From Plantago elongata (lineage: Eukaryota; Streptophyta; Magnoliopsida; Lamiales; Plantaginaceae), in the NCBI GenBank assembly GCA_036897095.1, contig JAYMSP010001730.1:1-29305 (forward strand): 29,305 bases of DNA, given 5' to 3'. Both the position numbers and the translations under genes were made by a program. Within the stretch, counting starts at the first letter, position 1. Each line of letters begins with the position of its first letter. Below, one piece after another: positions 1 through 13,340 of the stretch. Below the pieces are notes generated by a model. That model had not been told where the DNA came from. It saw only the letters and a program-made list of their open reading frames with translations, and ran no database searches.

Positions 1-3000
1 AAAACCTCCTAACTACTAAAGTGGTGGATATTGGAAATTCTTACTGACAATATTTAGTATATTATTTTCAAAAAGTTCATTGCCCTATTACTTTTTTTTA
101 GACCATACCTTATAGAAAAGGAGATATTTGTCTTTTAGTCTTGTATAAATTTAATTGTAAAATAGAGTCTAGAGAGTTACTTGGGTACCAAACATTTTTA
201 GGAGCTATTTAATAAGTATACTTAACTTGTATAATTATTATATGATAAAGAGTTGTAGACTTTTCGGCTTTTTTATAAATTTAATAGATAAGAAATATCT
301 TCTATAGCAGCAAATAGCAGGAGATTAAACTCCTCTTTAAGACAAGTACTTTCTGGGTGTACTTAATTTATAGCATAAGGGTAATTTGCTCACACTTAGG
401 AATTAGTCTTTTTATAAAGGGACACTCCTATAGTATGCTCTTAAGTTGCTCGAGCAGATAGACTTTAATAGTTAAGCACCTACCTTAGAGAGTATAAATC
501 TATAAGATTTACTAGAAACATATACATAATAGAGCTACTTGTTATAGAGTAATAATAGGATTAAGAGATCTTTTTGCAAACAAAATTATGCTTTCTTTTT
601 AACTAAGTTCTATATATAGACAACCATTGTTAAGTGACCCGTTTTCCGATAGCTTTAAGGGTAAGGTGTTATTAAGGGACAAGGTAAGCCCAAGTCTTTA
701 AAAGGGTACTTTATATTGCCTAACGTAATACTTTGGGGGTAGTCTACTAAGAGGGAATATCTATTCTAGTATAAAAAGTATCTATTTATACTTTTCTAGT
801 AATCTAATCTATTTCTCTAATAATTTAGTACATAGAGAGCGTTCACTCTAGTAGTCTCCGGTAAGAGAACACCCTAATATTCTAGAAATACCTCACATTA
901 TAAGGTGCCCTGTTAATATCTTCTATATATAATTATATGGGAAAAGCCTGCTACTTTATGTGATATAGTAAGACAGACTCTTAAGTATTCGTATGTTATA
1001 AAGGAAAGTAATTCCCCCTGTTTCATAGAGTATTAGGTATTTATACATATTATTTTAAAATAATACTTAAGCACTAAAATAGATTCGTAACGGAGATTAC
1101 TAGAATAGCTTTCTACAATAGGATACTCCTCTAGAGTTTTTTAGAACCTAGCGGCTCTCTTTAATAATAGCTTATTAAGTCTTAACTAGATTATGTAACT
1201 AAAAAGAAGCGCTCTTCCTTAAATAATTATTAAGATTATAATATCAAGTAGAGAATGCCCCTCTCTTCTTTAAATTTTCCTTTCTAAGCACAGAAATAAA
1301 GAGTCCTTATAGTTCACGCTATTAAGAGAATCTTATAGAGCAAATACTTCTAAGGTATAATATGAAAGATCGTAAGGGTTTATTTAAGGGCTCTAAGATA
1401 GCTAGCTCTAGTAGTTTGCTGCGCATATTTCTTAGAGGTTTATATATTTTATTAAGAAAGAGTATTCTATAGCGTATAAAAGGCGGTAACTTATTAAGGA
1501 AGGGCTACTATTTTTATAAATTTTATACACAAGTACGCAGAATATTACCGTAGAGAGTATTATACTCCTATATTTTTCTTTGCGCTATAATAAGACAAAA
1601 GAGATCTCAGCTTATAATTTGCTTATATAAGTGAGATTAGTTACCCTTTTTATTAAAGTTTACATAAACTTGTAACATTGACATAATACTTAAAGGTGGT
1701 ATAAATAATAAGTTTTTACTTCTATGTACAAGTCATAATTAAATTTAATAGTTAAGTATGCTCCCTCTCAGCAAATAAGATCAGCAGGTATACTATATAA
1801 GAAATTGGGTCATAAATATTTTATATAAGAGAAGATATTATTTACCCCCTTATACTACGTATACTAGTAGAAATTTAGGGTGGAGTACCCTTACTAAAGA
1901 TTTTATATAAAAAAATAGCACTTATAAATTAAGAACTATAGGAGTAAACTATACCTATACTTAAAGCTAGATATTTTATACACTTATTAAGCACTACTTT
2001 AAAGAGAGATAGTATACCCCGAAGTAATATTTAAGTAATAAATTAAAGTAAATAGAGGCTGTTTCCCTAATTAGTAACTTTCCCTTTTTAGTAAGCATAA
2101 GCAACACCTATACTTCTGAATTTATTTTATATACTTAAGCTACTTTAAAAATGAGTAAATACTTATTCCCTAAAACTCTATGTTATTTCTTTGTAAAGAC
2201 ATTTGAGTATTTTATACTTATATATTAAATACTAATAAATATGTAAGCTAACTCTCTTTTTTATTTTTTTAAGCAAGTCTTTATTTAATAAACTTATACT
2301 AAGAAAGAATAATTCAATATATTTTGAGGGGCCTGCTTGCGATAAAGAGTATAAAGAACAGACAGTACCCCTGCGTGTTATTTATCTAGTATGGCTAGGG
2401 AAGTAACTTCTTTAAGGAGGAACCCTGTTTTACTATTTATTAAATTATTAAACTAAACCTCATTTATAAGGTTATGCTCTCTTATCTTATACACACAAAT
2501 ATTTAAGATACTATTCTAGAGAATTATCTAGATAAAGAAAAGCCTATTTTATTAGTGGTTATAACACTAGTTCCTTATGTAAGTACACGCAAATAGTATA
2601 ACTAGGGGAGTCTAATAGATATTAATTTATAGAGTTTTTACTAGAGATTTAATGTAGTACTTAAGTTACAAATATATAATTTAAATAACTTAGGAGAAGA
2701 TACATACTCTTACGCCTTCAATAAATTAAATAAATAATTTAAGCCCTAGAAAACCTGTCCATAATATAGTACTAACTTATAGAGAAGTGTTGCCTTAGCA
2801 GAATTATATACAACAATATTTATAGTAATAAGTACTTTCATAAAAATATACTTTAAAAAAGAATATTATACTCTTGCCTTTAATAAGAGTTTATAGTTAT
2901 TTCATAGAGAGTTATTTATTATTCGTAATAAATAGCTGATACTTAAGAGTCCCTAGTAAATACTTTAACTTTATCTATAGTAGTACATATTTTCTTTTTA

Positions 3001-3230
3001 TAAATAAGTATTTACTTGGTTAGAGGGTATATGCCCTTATATAAAATTATAATTGTTAAATAAAAGAAAGTTATCTTATACTTTTATTATAATATAATTA
3101 AGTGTGCCCTTTACAGCAGCTTTTGCGTAGTAAGACCTTCTTATATATGTGTAAAAAGGTAAGAGTACACTATACTTTTCCATTAATTATAACTAAAGGG
3201 TAACTAATAATTCTATAAGATTTAAAAGAT
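1..3230. other. Gene-free AT-rich block 1 with RIP-like composition
   Basis: No intact gene, tRNA or rRNA is recognisable here, and stop triplets occur densely in all frames. The text is dominated by words with TpA steps such as TATAAAGG, TTAAGTA and AGAGAGTAT, while TGA/TCA and other CpA/TpG-containing words are scarce. The first 60 bases give about 5 CpA+TpG against 8 ApC+GpT and a TpA/ApT ratio of about 1.3 by hand count. The style matches the blocks at 7740-10690 and 18480-26300 and changes near 3230, where purine-rich text with ordinary CA/TG content begins. I read it as decayed repeat DNA. A weak integrase-like stretch on the - strand (about 1690-1800) is treated as a finding only. Confidence 0.6.
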
Positions 3231-6200
3231 TAAGGAATGAAGAAGACAGAGACAGACTAAAAAGGTTCCGAAAGGAAGAGCAATCGAACAGTAAAGACTT
3301 AGGTTAGGGCGTCTTTCCCCAAAAGAGTAAATCTTGACCTATAGCTATATTATTGTTAGTACTGTTAGGTTCTTAAATACAAAGCTTGAGATAATAATAT
3401 AATAATGTGTACAAAAAAATTATTGTTTCATTATTATGAGTTATGACATCGAGGTCTAACTGTTACGTATTCTTGACTACTACCTGCCCCGCTTTATTAG
3501 AGGAGTATCTCTTTCCTCTCAAATCGTTTGCCCTTGCATAACTTCCTCCTACGCTAGTAAGTCATCGGGACTCTTTCCTAGCAGGTAGCCATTTTCATTC
3601 TTATTTCTATCTATTAAACTATTTAATCTATTAATGACTTTCTTATTCTATTCTTTAAATTACTCTTTGGTTGAATGCATTTTTTTTAGACCGTTGTAAT
3701 TAAATTAATAAGGAAAAAGTATTTGAGCCCGAAAAAATAGAAGAAATGTACAGAAGAAGTAAAAAGGTTAGACCATATATTTGATTAGAGCAAGTTCTTA
3801 CTCTTAGAAAGCATTTTAGTTGAGTCTTGTATTACCACTTTACCCATTACCGTTACGTAATAGGTCTATACCATGACTATGGCTGCATGCACCCTTATAC
3901 TAGATAGATTAAAGTTCTTTATTCTTCTTATTCTATTTAACTATTAATAATTTACTCTTATAAAAGAAGCCTTTCCACCGTAACTTGAAAGAATTGACTC
4001 CTGAAATGAAAAGACCTAAAAATAGAGTTGGAATACAAAGAAGGAAAGGAAAAGTTCTCATCGGTACTTAAAAAAAAAGAAGTAGATTCTAGTTTTTCTA
4101 GTAGAGAATTGTGAGTTCTTAGACCTGTTGTTGTATATGACCGATAATAAATATCCTATACATAATAGGTATTTTATCTACAACTCGAGAAGTATATTGT
4201 CTCATATGTATATATCTTACTTACATATCTTATATAATATTTATAGGCAGTTAACTAGTTAACTAAAAAAAGTCGAGCCAAAAAAGAACTACCTACGAAT
4301 GCGAATGCTGCTGATGACATAGTTTCTTATTTATCGATTCTAGTTCGATATAAAGAGGAAGAAAACCCCGAAAAAGAGTAAATCCTAGTCTAATTTGTTT
4401 TGATGATATACATAGAAGAAATGTGTACGAAAATGTATTGGAAGAGCAGTTAGGATGAATCCCTCTCCTCTACTAGTGAGTCTATTTAGATGGAAGCAGT
4501 TTTAGCCAATTTTGAGGAGCCTAATGAACTAAAAGAAAAAGGTCGTAAGTTTTTGGATTCGTTTATGTTCGAAAAAGACAGATTTTGAAGTATTGGCATT
4601 ACGAGCAGTTCCTTTTTAGAATAGTACGTTGTCACTTTCATCTTTCTCGTATTTCTATTATGTTGGATCACTTGTACGGCATGGTTCTAAAGCTAGACAC
4701 ATTGGGTCCTTGTTATTTCCTTCTTCTTACCTTGTCTAGTTAATTGTTAATAATCAACCCGACGCCCTTCTTTTCTTTCTGTCTATTAGAGTTTCCCTGT
4801 ATGTACTTATATTAATTAACCCCATGCTCTATTATTCGATTGACACTATTGGAGAGACATGACTCTGAATGGTTTGCACACACAAAAAAGTAGTAGAAAT
4901 TCTTAAGACTTAAATTTCAATTCAGAGCAATTCAAAGGAAGAAAACTATCTATAAAGAATTACTATCCAAAATAAAGTATAGAATAGAAACTGAGGAAAG
5001 ACCCCCAATTCTTGACTATCCTACTAAATGAGAACTTCTGAAAAGAGCGTACCTTGTAATTAATACTTTGAGTTGAACGCAGAATATAATCAGTATCATA
5101 GGCAAATGGGTAAAGGAATGAAAAATAGAAAAGAATAGGTATTTCTCCTTTCCATTTTAGTAAGATTTAGTCTTTATTAGCTTTGGAATTTTCGCCTATA
5201 CATACACATAGTCGTCAGAATTTCTAACATTAAAGAATCCAATACGTAGATCTGGTATAGAAATGTATATTTCTTTCCTTTCATTTGTACTTCCCGGTAA
5301 ATGAAATATGGATCTATTCTAGTACCTACTACTCTACTACAAACTATAAACTATAAGGAATATTCGTAGTTTACTAATATTATTAATGACAGAATTCTAG
5401 GTTATTTGGTGGATATGAGCATTACCTAACTAAGTTCACAAAGCAGTGTTTATCCCAATCAACAGCAAAAGATAGATAATTTCTGTATACAATACAGATT
5501 TCAAAAGAATGGTGCGAGCAACAGAGAAAGGCCGCGATACTCATATTCCACAGTTAATCAAGTGAAAGGTTTAGGCATAGTTTTTAAGAATAATTAATTA
5601 CCTCACTCTTAGGTAATACCAAAAAGGATAAAATAGAATTTTATATAACACGGGTTTTTGAATTCATGGTCTCTGAGAAACTTCTAAGTTGACAAGTAGT
5701 CCATTTAATTTAAGCTTATATTTTTATATTGGTATAGGCAGTTGTCAGATATGGTAACTTCAAATATCTTAGATCTTTACCACTTCAAAATACTCTGTTA
5801 CTTACTCTGTGAATTCCCACGTTTAACCTTTCAGTTCTTAAAATTCGAAAAAAGCATCCTTCTTTTGCAACCTGCCTTTGAATTTTCTACCAAACTAATT
5901 TGGCTTGACAACTTTTTTCAATGTTTCGGTACATCCCAGGAGCATACTAAAACTAGAATACATAGATTTTCCATTCCACAGCCACTAGATAATTCGAGAA
6001 TAAATGTCTTTCTTGGGTTTCTCAGTAGAAATGTTAGGCTAACAGGACTGAGTAAATAAGAACTTGAGTCAGAAGAATATATTATTTTCTATCTATAGAA
6101 CTAATTGCAATTTCATTTGTATAGTACTACTCTATTTAGAGACTTTATTATTTTTACAATAAAACATATTACAGTCTACATTTCCCTAGCTACTTAATGT

Positions 6201-7740
6201 TTGTTGACGGGTGTGTACTTCTCTATGATTGCAAGTATTGTATTCGGTTTATAATAAAATAAGCTTTCTCTAACTTTCTGTGATTGGGGGTAATCTTAGA
6301 CGCTTTCTTATTACTTATTTTAGTTATTTGCGAAGTGTAGCGGGATGTCGGGATATATAAATTTAAAATTTATACGTACACGGGGAGATCTAGGACCTTG
6401 TTTTAGGTAGGAATAAAAACGTAGAAAAATAAAAGACCAACAGAGGGATTAGAAAAGAAAGGAACCATCTCATCTACACAACCAAAGCACAAATCGGAGT
6501 GAAAAAAGTTCAGAAGAAAGAGTTTTTATAACAGAAGCTTTGTCTAGGTTGAATAATACAAGATTACTATTCCCTTAATTTAGTATAAGGACGTCCTCGA
6601 ATTACCATCCATTTTCCTTTTTAGGGTAGGGGTACAACAAGTTGTTGTTGAATGAATCGATCTTTTATTAGCCTGAAAAAGAATTCCTTCGCGCGGAATC
6701 CAAACAATACTAAGTTACGAATACTAAAAACTAGCTCTGTAATCAACGGATAAACCAAAAAGGCCAAGCGCCTCCTTTCTAACTAGTTGAGTTACGTGCT
6801 TACCATGTATCTTAAAAAAGTCTTTCTATTAGAAGAAACTAGGACTACGTTCATTATAAAAAATGGGGGAGGTTTTGCGAAATACAAGCAGAGTTCTTTA
6901 CCAAATTGACTAAAAGCCAATAACAATGAAATAATCAACTCACAACCATACCTCATATGTTTGTTAGTTATCCTTACCCTTTACTAAACTTTTCACCATA
7001 TGGCATAGGACGTTAGGCTAAATTCGTAACTACAGCAGCGTGAGATTGAGGTGTGAAAGAAAAATGGCGGAAGACTTCATTGAGAGGGTCTTTGGGTATT
7101 AAAAACCGAAAACCTATAAGTGAATTTTTGTTATCGTAAACTACACTGACAAGTAAAGATAGCAATTCAAAAGCATTAAATTAATGAAATAAGCCAATTA
7201 AGTTCTAGAAAGATTTTATATTTAATAAAGAGAATTTTACATATTTCATTAATAATAGACTCATATTTCTAAAAAAAAAAAGTAGTACGCAGGGTCTACT
7301 TTAAGACGAAAATAATAGAAAGGGATTAGAAAAAAATAGCAAAAGTGTCTTGTCCAACGCAAAAACTATAGGTTTCATTCCATATTTATTACTTTCTCAA
7401 TCTATAAATTCCAACAGCTCGACATTCATTACACAATACGTTACAAGTTGTTAAAAGGAGGGGCGAGTCCTATATGTTTAGAACTAGAAAAGCAAAGGGT
7501 AGTTGAGCTAATTTGGGAAGAGAAAGTTATGTCTCAACCAATCTTAGAACCATTTTTTAGATTGTATTTTCATAGGAATTTCTGCCATATATAAATATAT
7601 TTCATCTTAATTGCCTATTGCCTATCATACACACCACCGTCCTTTAAATTACCAATGATCCCTTTTTTTATCCTCGTTTATGACCTGCTCTGATCTTATT
7701 TATACTAACTGCGCTCTAACATACAACCTCTTTTTCCTGT
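3231..7740. other. AT-rich non-coding block with ordinary dinucleotide balance
   Basis: This block differs in texture from both neighbours. It has many purine runs, more CA/TG, and three sampled lines (180 bases) give (CpA+TpG)/(ApC+GpT) about 1.1 and TpA/ApT about 1.0. I recognise no conserved protein, no tRNA and no rRNA. The only notable open frame is 5742-6059. A 7-bp inverted repeat with one central base (arm ACAACAA) lies near 6626. The block could be ordinary organellar spacer, or non-repeated DNA lying between the RIP-like blocks. Both edges (about 3230 and 7740) are estimated by eye from the change in word use. Confidence 0.5.
5742..6059 (+). CDS. Unrecognised 105-codon open frame, doubtful
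   Basis: This is the longest open frame in the first 26 kb and lies in the block with ordinary composition. The predicted protein is rich in Phe, Leu, Ser and Ile, with a Cys-containing stretch near residues 18-24 and no membrane segment, repeat or motif that I recognise. No ribosome-binding or promoter signal can be judged, since plant mitochondria do not use a Shine-Dalgarno motif, and no neighbouring gene gives context. In AT-rich DNA an open frame of this length can arise by chance. I list it because it is the only candidate in this block, not because there is positive evidence that it is expressed. Confidence 0.12.
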   Translation: MSDMVTSNILDLYHFKILCYLLCEFPRLTFQFLKFEKSILLLQPAFEFSTKLIWLDNFFQCFGTSQEHTKTRIHRFSIPQPLDNSRINVFLGFLSRNVRLTGLSK

Positions 7741-10690
7741 ATGAGATTTACTTCATAAGGGTAAGGCTCTATCTTTCATAGCTAAGTACTCTAAGTAAGG
7801 ATATAAAAGCTATAACTCCATATAGGCAACTATATTAATTAAATAAAGAAGCGCAAACTCTCTTCTTATAAATGACTCTAGTCTTTATAATAAATAGGAT
7901 ATAAGTACTTTTCTATAAATGTGTATTACACAGGAGCTTCCTAGATTCTTTAATAACTTTTAACTTCAGAAATATCTATTACAAAAGTACGTAGGTATAT
8001 ACCCTTCTCTTATGGCTCTAGTACCTTTTCATTTTATAGATACAGCTAATTAAAACCTTAATTATAAATTTTTAGCAAGAAGGGCTTCATTATAAACTTA
8101 TGAATTAGAGTCTACGTGTAGTATATACTATTTCTCTATGTCATTAAATTAGACCTTTAAAGGTGCTACACTGAGTACTTACATTTTCCTATAAAAGTAT
8201 TGAGCTAAAGTTTTACTATATAAATAAACATTAGTGGAGCATTTGGATTTTTAGCACTCCTTCTAGCCTTTATAACTCTGGGGTGCTTCATTTTAAGTAC
8301 AAGGTACTCCTCTTTATAGTACACATTTTTATTAAAAGTTACTTTCTTAAAGGCATGATTATTAAGTACATAGTTATAATATTTTACAAAGCTAACGTAT
8401 AAAAGAAGGGAGAGCTTGTTATTAATTAAAAATTATAGAAGAAGGATAAGTACTTAGGCATTACCCCTTCTCTATTTATTAAATAAAATATAAGGGAAAA
8501 GTATACTTATAAAATCTTTTAACAATGACATAGTAATAGATTACTTAGAAGGTACACCCTTTTACTAGGAAAATCTCTTACATAACTAGGAGTTATAGTA
8601 CTGCTTCTCTAAGAAAGCTTTTAATTAAGGCAACTCTCTAGTAAAGAAACATTCCTGGGCACTCTATTATTATAATATACATGTTAATCAGGAGTAACTT
8701 AATATAGAAGTTTTTAGTATATTATAATTTTATAAAAGGCAATCTAGTAAAGGAAAAGTGTACTACTCTCATAGTGTTATAAATAGATTTATGTAAGCAT
8801 CTAAGGGAATGCTGTAACTATATTTATAAAACACTAGCAGTAAGGTAGAGGGAAAGGTATAAGGAAAGTTACAGCTCTCTTCTTACACTTAACAGATCTA
8901 TAGCAGCAAACAAAAGGGTAACATATTTATACTTGTAGTGGGGAACCTCTTGTGTTATTACTTAACCTTTTATAACAAAGAAAAGATTATTCTTTTTATA
9001 AAAGTATTTTCTTAAGTAACTTAATAGATCTAAAAAAAGCAATATCTCCTATCTCTACAAATATGTAGGTACTCTCTTCCGAAAGGGTAGGATTATACTT
9101 AGGCGCTTATTCTTTATATTAATATATTAAGATTAAATTTAGTATTTATTGAATAAGATACGCCTTCTTTCCTTTATAGATATTAATTAATACCTTTCTA
9201 GGCTCTTTATAATAGATAGGGGTATATAAATACCTACTATTATATTTATATTACCGGAGAGAACTCCCTTACATATTTATATACAATTAATCATAGCATA
9301 AGATTTTTTTTAAGAATAATTATGTATTTATAAGAGAAGTCTTAGCAATACTTTTCTCTAGGAAAGTGTATCCTACTATACTGCACTGCTAGGGGTTTAT
9401 TAGTTTCTCTACTTACTAATAATTCTTAAGTTTAAAGAGATAGCAAAGGGAATATATCTCATGCCTAATACTTTATAAAAAGGAAGAACGCATTTTTCTA
9501 TTCTACAGCGCGTTCCTAAAAGTGTACTTAACTCTTGTTAGTTATAGTCTATAAATTTTTAATAAGATTAGACAGGGGATGGTGTATTTTACCTTCGATC
9601 TTTTAGTAATTATTAAGTATACCTAGGTGAGCTCTTGCTAAGATATAAGACTCTATATAAGTACTTATAAGTGTATAGGCCTCTACTATACAAAGGGTAT
9701 CACAAATATCTCTTTAAGAGAAGGAGATCACACTAATACTTGCTTAAAAGGGTGTACCTAACAGGCTCTCTTAAAGTATAGGTAAGACGCCTGTGTAATA
9801 TATGGAGGGCTATGTAATTAATACTCTTTCCTTAATTAGGTACCTTAAAAATAGTAAAAGGTATTATTTCTTAAGTATTAATTATTTAGAAAACATTGAG
9901 TGCTTTAGTAATAAATAGATAAAAGATAGCTCCTAGTATTTTATGTAAGAGATAACTTTTAAATGCATAATTATTAAAGATATTTAAAACCAAATATAAA
10001 ATTATACTTGCTAGTGAGGAGCCTCTTGTAAAATGGAGGAGTGCTTTAGTACAAAAAACTTAATTTATTAATAATAAATTGTACTCTGCAAAGGGCGTAT
10101 TTATATGCTCAAACAATTATTTACTAAAATAACTTCGCATATGAAAAAGAGAGTCGATCATTTACCTTTTGTATAAAAAGCATTTCCTAGTTATCAATAG
10201 TCTAAGAGTTACTTATAGTTTATTCATGAAAGAAACATACCATATCCTATATTACTTATTTTATATTTGAGGGGCATCATTACTACTTTAAATTAATTAA
10301 GGTATAAATTATATGAAGTACTTTATCTAATATAGAGACTTTTATAGCTACTACTCTAAAATATTTAAGAGGCAAGTAGCCCTGTATCTAGTAAAGCCTC
10401 TTTTAAGTTATAACATGAAACTACAGTAATCTTCAAAATTTCATGGATAGTAAGGATTAGAGTATCCTATTTTAGTAAATAATTGTTAGCATTTAAAATA
10501 AGAACTCTCTTATTTCTCTTATAAAGGAAACTTAATTATTACTATACTTTAAAAGAGTTCGTTAAGAAAGATACTGTATTAATAGGTGCTTTCCTGCCGT
10601 ATATATCATATATATATACTAAATATACTTTTGTAGAATACTCGCTTATAGAGAGAAGGGTTCTTATAATTTACAAAATTTACTATATTT
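7741..10690. other. Gene-free AT-rich block 2 with RIP-like composition
   Basis: A hand count over 7741-8040 gives about 14 CpA+TpG against 26 ApC+GpT (ratio near 0.5) and about 50 TpA against 34 ApT (ratio near 1.5). Both fall in the range normally taken as RIP-affected. Stop triplets interrupt every frame and I recognise no gene, RNA or intact element. An alternating TA palindrome near 10600-10619 is the most regular local structure. The block resembles the ones at 1-3230 and 18480-26300 and is bounded by text of different texture on each side. I infer degraded repeat DNA; the original element is not identifiable by eye here. Confidence 0.6.
10599..10620. repeat. Alternating TA near-palindrome
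   Basis: An alternating purine-pyrimidine tract reads as an imperfect palindrome, GTATATA on the left and TATATATAC on the right around a short TCA centre. It could extrude as a small hairpin. No function can be assigned, and AT-rich DNA produces such tracts by slippage. Confidence 0.5.
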
Positions 10691-11062
10691 ATAGTGATAA
10701 TTATTTAGAGTCAATACATATTTACCTATATTTCTAATATAATCATTGAGTTTTTAAGTCTTATTCTTCTCAATCTTTAGACTAATTTTTATGAAATAAC
10801 TTAGATATACCCACTTGTGTTTAATTAAGATTTCTATGGATTTAGCTGAGTACTACATACATATATGCTAGAGAGACTTATAATAAGTCTTTTTTTTACT
10901 AATAATTAATTATAATGAAATAGTTTGCTTGGTGCTAAGTCTTATGCTTTATAGTATGAAAAATACTTTCGTCATAAAATAAAAGTATTGTCATGAAAAT
11001 ATTGTTGGAAATTATAAATAAAAGGAAATATATATACATAATAACTAGAAGTATAGAGAAAA

Positions 11063-11084
11063 TAGAGTAAACTTAGAGTAAACT
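11063..11084. repeat. Tandem duplication of an 11-bp unit
   Basis: The unit TAGAGTAAACT occurs twice head to tail with no mismatch. Two copies are consistent with replication slippage. No function is suggested. Confidence 0.7.
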
Positions 11085-11709
11085 AACAAAGACATAGCAG
11101 TAGTGAAGCCTTAATTATTATATAATTAAGTACAATATTAATTATTAATACTGAAAAAGAAAATTGTTGTCTAGTGAGTTCTTTTTTATTTGCTAACTAT
11201 ATATTTTCTATATACAAGCATTTGGTACGATGTTCTTATCTTAGCATGTACACTTGGGGCATTTTTTTTTACTACGTATACTAAAAATAAAGAATGTATT
11301 TTAGAAAAGAGAAAGTAAGGAATTCATGTCTTTTCTTTGTTGGATAGATTTCTTATTTATAATTGGTTAGGTGCAATACATACATTTGTCTTAACTTCTT
11401 ATTTTATTCCTGATTTATTCATATTATTTTTTTATCCTAATTCTAATTACTTTATATACTAAACAAAAAGCTATGTATAAATTTAAATAGATGCTAAATT
11501 ATATAATGAAAGTCTACTATGCTTAAGTTTCATCACCTGGATAAGAGCTATAAGAAAGAGTACAGTATCTATCCAAGGTATTTTAAAGAGAGAGATTATT
11601 TCTTGTAGTTTGGTCTAATTTAAAAATAATATAAATGTGTATAAAAGAAGTAAGTTCTTTCTAAGTGAAGATTCATTAATTAAAAGAAGTAAATCTTAAG
11701 TTGTTACGC

Positions 11710-11734
11710 TTCTTTGAAGAGATCATTCAAAGAA
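11710..11734. repeat. Short hairpin, 9-bp arms and 7-nt loop
   Basis: The left arm TTCTTTGAA at 11710-11718 is the reverse complement of TTCAAAGAA at 11726-11734, with loop GAGATCA. No U-run follows, so it does not look like an intrinsic terminator. A stem of this size can arise by chance in 26 kb of AT-rich sequence. Confidence 0.55.
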
Positions 11735-13303
11735 AGATATAATCTTTACCGTACCAGATATTATATACTAATAAGTCCTATACCAATATTTTTTTATGCG
11801 CGGAAGCTGACCCAGTACTATCTATAACTAATTATTTATACTTAATTTGTAACAGAAGTAGATTATGTATAATTCTGGTTTTATAATAGAAAACGACGTG
11901 CTAGATACTAGGTATTCCTCGGGAATATATGTACGCCTATATCTCTTCCTTATAGTATTCCTTACTGAATATACTGGTATTCGTGATATTTATTATACTT
12001 AGCTAATTCTTTCTCGTAAAAATCCTATCTTGGTACAATACAATAATGGAAGAATATTTATATTCTTAATTAATAAATAAGTATAAGCTAACATGAGAGA
12101 TACCCCCATCATATATAAACTTAATAAGTAGAATTTTGGGAAGACTATAAAACAAGGTATAATAAGAATAGTATAAGATCCAAACGAAGAGGCTGACTAA
12201 GTATGTCATATGTGATATGGTAGGCTTGTTGTTCCTTTATGCCTTACTTATATATATATAATAGAATAAAAGTATTTGCCCAAATCTGTGCAAAAAAATA
12301 TAATTATAGTCTATAATTGTTAGAAAGCACTCTACACTACACGCGATCCTTATACAAAAAACTTTATTTACTAATTTATGTCCTGATGACCTTATGTTTG
12401 CTTTATACGTGTTTCACTAAGTATATAAGTTCAAATACTTCATAGTGCCATAAGACCTACTAAGAGTATAGGCCCTAAGTACAAGTAAGAGACCAACATT
12501 AATTATAGCTATAGAGATAACATAGTCTTATATAGATAGTTATGTTCCTAGTAGTTATTACATAGATTACACGCGAGGACTTAATTTAATAAGGCTTTCA
12601 GCAAACTATGAAATTTAAAAAATTATAGTAGTCCAACAACAAATTATGTCATCGTGTAGTATTTTTTAGACGCGAAATATTTTTGTAAGTAATTCTAAGA
12701 ACTTATTAATTAAGAATTATACTAATATTTAGAGTAATTTAGTAAATATATATATATTATTTAAGATAGAGGACATTACGGTGGTTAATTATCATCTAAG
12801 CAGGAAGGTCTAGGCGAGAAGATAGATAGAATATTCAATTTGTTTCTTATAGGAAATTCAGGTAGAAATACATACTAGATGCTATAACACGTTTCTTTAT
12901 GTTGAGCTGTCCTAACTATGTTAGATATTTAAGCTACTCCGTCAAGTAATGCCGTATAAATATATCCTATTCTATTACTATACATTTCTTATTTTTATAT
13001 TTGATAGATCATTTTTTATACTTGAAATTCCTACCTCTTGTTTCTTTATTAGTATCGCGTTTATATAGAAAATACCTCTTTCTTGTGTTATAAAGTAAAG
13101 GCTTTTGGCACTGGAAACGTGTATAAAGTATTAGTAATCAGGGGATCCTAAAGTTAGGACTTTTTAACATATTGAACAAAGTCTTTTGATAAGGCTCAAG
13201 CTACTGGGTCAGTCTAAGGTTCTATCTTACAAGACTATGTACTTAGATTCGTAGGTAAACGTAGATTTTAATATAGTGTACGCTTAAGATACAACTTTTA
13301 CAA

Positions 13304-13340
13304 ATAAGTATTACTATAGACCTACTATAGTAATACTTAT
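13304..13340. repeat. Perfect 16-bp inverted repeat with 5-nt loop
   Basis: The left arm ATAAGTATTACTATAG (13304-13319) and right arm CTATAGTAATACTTAT (13325-13340) are exact reverse complements around the loop ACCTA. The flanks do not extend the pairing. The stem is weak in GC (4 of 16 pairs), lacks a following U-run, and lies far from any gene. It may be a hairpin-type mobile or recombination element, an RNA 3' end stabiliser, or a chance product. No second copy was noticed in the window. Confidence 0.85.

Noticed and set aside
4486..4671. 61-codon - strand open frame
   Set aside because: No recognisable motif, low-complexity Ser/Lys/Leu composition, and a length expected by chance in AT-rich DNA.
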